NCBI GenBank assembly: GCA_052145115.1
Contig: JBKQPG010000046.1
Span: forward strand, 1-64,000
Length of the DNA stretch: 64,000 nt
DNA from: CAIVVT01 sp052145115
GTDB lineage: Bacteria; Acidobacteriota; Terriglobia; Bryobacterales; Bryobacteraceae
Direction of reading: 5' to 3'
This document shows, piece by piece, positions 61,074-64,000 of the stretch (position 1 is its first letter; the number at the start of each line of letters is the position of its first letter). The position numbers were made by a program, and so were the translations under genes. A model generated the notes under the pieces. That model saw nothing but the letters and a program-made list of their open reading frames with translations. It was not told the DNA's origin and did not search any database.

Positions 61074-62126
61074 TCAGGCGGCTTTCCTGAGCGCCGTGAA
61101 CTCCAGCGCCGCGCGCCTCCCGTCTACATCGGCCCGCACCAGCCCGCCGGCCGGAATCTCGTTGCCCATGACCAGCTTCGCCAACGGCTGCATCAACTGC
61201 CGGTGAATCACGCGCTTCAGCTCCCGCGCGCCGTACTCCACGCTCGTCCCCTCCGCCAGCAGGAACTTGCGCGCCCGGCTCGAAACCTCCAGTTCGAACC
61301 CCGCCGGCCCCAGCCGCGACCGGATGTGGCTGCGGATCTGCCCCAGTTGCAGATCCAGGATTCCCTCCAGCGCTTCGTGGCTCAGCGGCCGGTAGGTGAC
61401 GATCTCGTCGATCCGGTTGACGAATTCCGGCGAGAAGCGCCGCCGCACCTCGTTGAGCGCGATCCGGCTCAGCTTGGTCTGCCGTTCCCTGGCCGGCTTG
61501 CGACCCTCCGCCGGATAGCCGAATCCCCCGGCGAGTTCATCCAGCATGCTCCGCGCGCCCAGGTTCGAAGTCAGGAAAATCAGGCTGCTCTCGAAGTTCA
61601 CCTCGGTATTGTCGCCCAGCTTCAGCCGCGCCCGGTCCAGCACGCCCAGCAGGATGCGCGCGAACGACGCCGCTGCTTTCTCGATCTCGTCGAACAACAC
61701 CAGGCTCAACGGCGAGCGCTCGCTGGTGACGGCGTTCAGCTTCTGTTGCGACAGCATCGGGTGGGTCTCGCGATGCCCCAGGTAGCCCGGCGGCGCGCCG
61801 ATCAGCTTCGCCACCTCGTGTTCCATCTGGAATTCGCCGCAGTCGATCCGCAGAACGTTGCGCTCACTGCCGTGCAGCGTCTTGGCCAGCGCTTCCACGG
61901 TGCGCGTCTTGCCCGTCCCCGTGGGGCCCAGCAGCAGGAAAACGCCGCCCGGACGGCCCTCCGGCGCCAGCCCCGCCTCGTACAGTTCGACGTACGGCAC
62001 GATGGTCTGAATCGCCTCCTCCTGGCCCAGGACGGCCTTGCCCAGATCGCCGCACAGGTCCACCGCGGGCGTCACCTCGCGCACGGTTCTTGAGGGGCGG
62101 ATGGGCGGCAGTGGTTCCAGGGCCAA
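61074..62126 (-). CDS. Clp/ClpB-type AAA+ ATPase, D2 module only
   Basis: The 350-residue protein corresponds to the second AAA+ module of ClpA/ClpB: an ...VLGQEEAIQ lead-in, Walker A LLGPTGTGKT (67-74), pore loop GAPPGYLGH (110-118), Walker B LVLFDEIEKA (143-150), sensor 1 LIFLTSNLGA, arginine-bearing FSPEFVNRIDEIV and a D2-small domain (YGARELKRVIHRQL). The N-domain, D1 and middle domain are absent, and no ClpP-binding IGF loop is seen. The start is a TTG with GGAGG upstream. It could be a stand-alone unfoldase or regulator-remodelling ATPase. Confidence 0.85.
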   Translation of the reverse strand: MALEPLPPIRPSRTVREVTPAVDLCGDLGKAVLGQEEAIQTIVPYVELYEAGLAPEGRPGGVFLLLGPTGTGKTRTVEALAKTLHGSERNVLRIDCGEFQMEHEVAKLIGAPPGYLGHRETHPMLSQQKLNAVTSERSPLSLVLFDEIEKAAASFARILLGVLDRARLKLGDNTEVNFESSLIFLTSNLGARSMLDELAGGFGYPAEGRKPARERQTKLSRIALNEVRRRFSPEFVNRIDEIVTYRPLSHEALEGILDLQLGQIRSHIRSRLGPAGFELEVSSRARKFLLAEGTSVEYGARELKRVIHRQLMQPLAKLVMGNEIPAGGLVRADVDGRRAALEFTALRKAA

Positions 62127-62147
62127 GAGTGTGTACCTCCGCCCGGA

Positions 62148-62153
62148 TTATAG
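62148..62153 (-). promoter_or_regulatory. Candidate -10 box of the Clp-like gene
   Basis: A consensus TATAAT on the minus strand lies 21 bp upstream of the TTG start, just before the GGAGG. It follows a GC-rich hairpin (GGGCCGGGGG / CCCGCGGCCC) that may end the infA transcript. No matching -35 is clear. Confidence 0.45.
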
Positions 62154-62304
62154 GGCCGCGGGCAAGCCCCCGGCCCGCCTCGCGACCTCACCCGAGCCCC
62201 CGTAGAGTCTTACTGCACTTATAGTAACGGTTTAAGAATGAAGGGATTAGATCTTGACCGACAACTTTCGCGCGGTCCGTCAAAGGGTTTGTGAATGTTT
62301 GTCA

Positions 62305-62333
62305 CCGCCCCTCGGGCCGCACCTGCGGGGCGG
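62305..62333 (-). terminator. Hairpin downstream of infA
   Basis: CCGCCCC and GGGGCGG pair around a 15-nt GC-rich loop 26 bp after the infA stop on its strand. No T-tract follows, so termination is only possible. The rest of the 230-bp gap between infA and the Clp-like gene has no gene. Confidence 0.35.
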
Positions 62334-62358
62334 CCCGGGACCGGCCATGCCCGGCAGA

Positions 62359-62577
62359 CTACTTATGTCGATAGGTGATGCGGCCCTTGGTCAGATCGTA
62401 GGGCGACATCTCGATCGTGACCCGATCTCCGGCCAATACCCGGATCCGGTTCCGGCGCAACTTGCCGGCCAGGTGGGCCAGCACCGTGCGCTCCTGGTCG
62501 AGTTGGACGCTGAACAAACCGCTGGGGAACTTCTCCACCACCGTCCCGGTCATCTCAATGCAATCTTCCTTGCTCAT
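62359..62577 (-). CDS. infA: Translation initiation factor IF-1
   Basis: The 72-residue OB-fold protein has KEDCIEMTGTVVEKFPSGLF, VLAHLAGKLRRNRIRVLAGD and IEMSPYDLTKGRITYRHK, the usual IF-1 C-terminus. It blocks the ribosomal A site during initiation. Here it stands outside the ribosomal protein operons. Confidence 0.97.
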   Translation of the reverse strand: MSKEDCIEMTGTVVEKFPSGLFSVQLDQERTVLAHLAGKLRRNRIRVLAGDRVTIEMSPYDLTKGRITYRHK

Positions 62578-62726
62578 CTTCCTCCCGCACGCTCAGTTTA
62601 GACCCACGGCGATCGCGATCGCCAATCCTGCCTCAGTATAGCTTAGCGCCCGGCATTTTTCCGTGTTCTGAACTCGACGGCCTCAAGTTGGACCCCCTCC
62701 CGGCCGATACGAAGTCAGGAGCATCT

Positions 62727-63791
62727 GTGCTGGATGGAATGGTCTCGCTCAAGGCCAGTCTCGCGGCCTGGGATCAAGTCGACGCTCTCTTGCGGAACTC
62801 TTTCACCGCCTATGCCGAGGCCCTGCGCCATTTCGAGGAGCAGGTGGGCCGCGCGGCAGCCGGGAAATTCAAGATCGCCGCCCCGAGTTTCGAGCCCCAG
62901 CGTGCCGCGCTCACCCGCGCCGGCCTCTCGCCGGCCGAGACTCTGCCCGTTCTGGAGTCCGTCGGCCGCGCGGTCGAGGAGCAGTTGCGCGCCTTCGCCC
63001 AGCGGCTGTGCCAGAACGCCTGTTCGGCCGAAGACCTGCGCGATGTGGTGGACGCGCTGAACGGCGCGATTCGCGCCTTGCTCGAGACCGGCTCGCGGCA
63101 TGAGCAGACGATGCGCACCGTGGCCGGCCGTCTGCAGGCCGCCAGCGAATCCGACAACGTCGCCCTGCTGCGCCTCCTGGTGCGCCATCAATCCGCCGAA
63201 CTGACCCGCCTGGCCGACGAATCCCAGCGCCACAGCCAGGCCGTTGCGGACCAGCTCCGCCACCAGGTGGCCGAACTCTCCTCGGGCCTCGAAAGCGCCC
63301 GCGATGAGGCCCGCCACGATCCTCTCACCGGCCTGTTCAATCGCCGCGCGCTGGAAGAGATGTTCCGCGATTACGAAGGCCAACCCGCGTCGCGCTGTCT
63401 GATTCTGCTCGACATCGACCGTTTCAAGTCGGTCAACGACCAGCACGGCTACCTGGCCGGCGACGAGCTGCTGCGCCAGATCGCCGCCCGCATCCAGGCC
63501 GTTCTGGAACCCTCCACCATCGTGGCCCGCTGGGGCGGCGACGAATTCATCATGCTCATCGAGGGCGGCCTGCCCGCCGGCATGAAGGTGGCGCGGCACC
63601 TGAATCGGGAATTGTGCGCCCGCTATCGGCTGGGTGATGGCAAGGCCGCGAATGTTCTGGTCCAGGCCTCCGTCGGCCTCTCCGAATGGCGCGCCGGCGA
63701 AAGCGCCGAAAAGGTGTTGCGGCGCGCCGACCTGGCGCTGAAGTCGTGCAAGCGGCCGCCCGAGCAACGCCCGCCGAATGGGATTCAGTGA
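62727..63791 (+). CDS. GGDEF-domain diguanylate cyclase
   Basis: The protein of about 354 residues has an N-terminal helical region (about 1-200, predicted coiled coil, no named sensor domain) and a C-terminal GGDEF domain beginning DPLTGLFNRRALEEMF, with LLDIDRFKSVNDQHGYLAGDELL and the intact active site RWGGDEF. It should make cyclic di-GMP. The RxxD inhibitory site five residues before the motif is absent (STIVA region), so product inhibition is unlikely. The GTG at 62727 has AGGAG at good spacing. Divergent from infA. Confidence 0.9.
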   Translation: MLDGMVSLKASLAAWDQVDALLRNSFTAYAEALRHFEEQVGRAAAGKFKIAAPSFEPQRAALTRAGLSPAETLPVLESVGRAVEEQLRAFAQRLCQNACSAEDLRDVVDALNGAIRALLETGSRHEQTMRTVAGRLQAASESDNVALLRLLVRHQSAELTRLADESQRHSQAVADQLRHQVAELSSGLESARDEARHDPLTGLFNRRALEEMFRDYEGQPASRCLILLDIDRFKSVNDQHGYLAGDELLRQIAARIQAVLEPSTIVARWGGDEFIMLIEGGLPAGMKVARHLNRELCARYRLGDGKAANVLVQASVGLSEWRAGESAEKVLRRADLALKSCKRPPEQRPPNGIQ

Positions 63792-63886
63792 TGCCCGCCG
63801 CGCTCCTCCGCGTTGCTCCACCCCGTTGACATGGTTCCATCCTGGTTGTCATCCTGAGCATGGCCGGTTCGAGTGTGATTTGCTTG

Positions 63887-64000
63887 TGCGCAATCTCCCG
63901 GTGGGTGATCTCAAAGACAAGCGCGTCCTGATCACGGGCGCCGGGCGCGGCATAGGCAAGCGCCTGGCCCTCGGCTTCGCACAGGCCGGGGCGCGCGTCG
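63887..64000 (+). CDS. Short-chain dehydrogenase, 5' part (cut by window end)
   Basis: From the GTG at 63887 (or GTG at 63902) the frame reads LKDKRVLITGAGRGIGKRLALGFAQAGARV, the TGxxxGIG cofactor-binding start of a classical SDR. The rest is outside the window, so nothing can be said of the substrate. The 95 bp upstream of it are non-coding. Confidence 0.75.

Noticed and set aside
1..64000. CRISPR arrays, rRNA genes
   Set aside because: No regularly spaced short repeats and no rRNA sequence were seen on reading the window.

Overview
The window looks like a chromosome segment of an Acidobacteriota bacterium, most likely the Bryobacterales/Solibacteraceae group. This rests on the high GC by eye, a very large Oar-like TonB receptor with an N-terminal carboxypeptidase-like domain, large membrane-anchored regulators with a PD40 propeller, Abhydrolase_10 and acetyl-xylan-esterase-like hydrolases, and many glycoside-degrading genes. 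It is an inference from gene content, not from a marker tree.

Layout. (1) 1-10.8 kb, carbohydrate and one-carbon region: an orphan methanol:corrinoid methyltransferase (mtaB) coupled to a FadR/GntR regulator and bracketed by a 163-bp structured direct repeat; a GH78 rhamnosidase with a MOFRL glycerate kinase; malQ; a GH29 fucosidase; ubiX. (2) 10.99-27.4 kb, two tandem segments inserted at the 3' end of a tRNA-Pro gene. The intact tRNA is at 27366-27443, and 47-bp copies of its 3' part lie at 10991 and 23123. Segment A (12 kb) carries a TonB receptor, a Tat-exported Gfo/Idh/MocA oxidoreductase, a PD40 regulator, an esterase and an internally deleted regulator paralogue. Segment B (4.2 kb) carries a SNF2 ATPase, a truncated ParB-like protein, an Rhs C-terminal fragment and a small membrane protein. 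Neither has a recognisable integrase. (3) 27.5-34.4 kb: FxLYD membrane protein, DUF167 protein, an FAD oxidoreductase/4Fe-4S membrane protein pair, SDR, tartrate/malate-type dehydrogenase, CheY and CheX. (4) 34.4-42.9 kb, a leftward housekeeping run: holB, tmk, family-4 UDG, coaBC, rpoZ, gmk, yicC, msbA-like, glycosyltransferase 9, Trm112-like. (5) 43-50.8 kb: eda, qor, a hypothetical, then cimA, ilvC, ilvN, ilvB for branched-chain amino acids. These are preceded by a leader peptide rich in Ile/Leu/Val codons and a terminator/antiterminator pair. (6) 50.9-64 kb: mrp, Abhydrolase_10, tsaD, queA, the ffh-rpsP-khpA-rimM-trmD-rplS-rnhB cluster, a D2-only Clp-like ATPase, infA, a GGDEF protein, and the start of an SDR cut by the window edge.

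The strongest non-gene signals are the ilv attenuator at 50528-50722, the tandem tRNA-Pro integration sites (with what looks like the original tRNA terminator left at the far junction), the 163-bp repeat that begins in the stop codon of two different genes, a TTAA-ended inverted-repeat element present twice (8620 and 28498), and a perfect 10-bp-arm operator in front of gntR. The most plausible undescribed systems are the SNF2/ParB/Rhs cargo of segment B and the repeat-bounded gntR-mtaB cassette.
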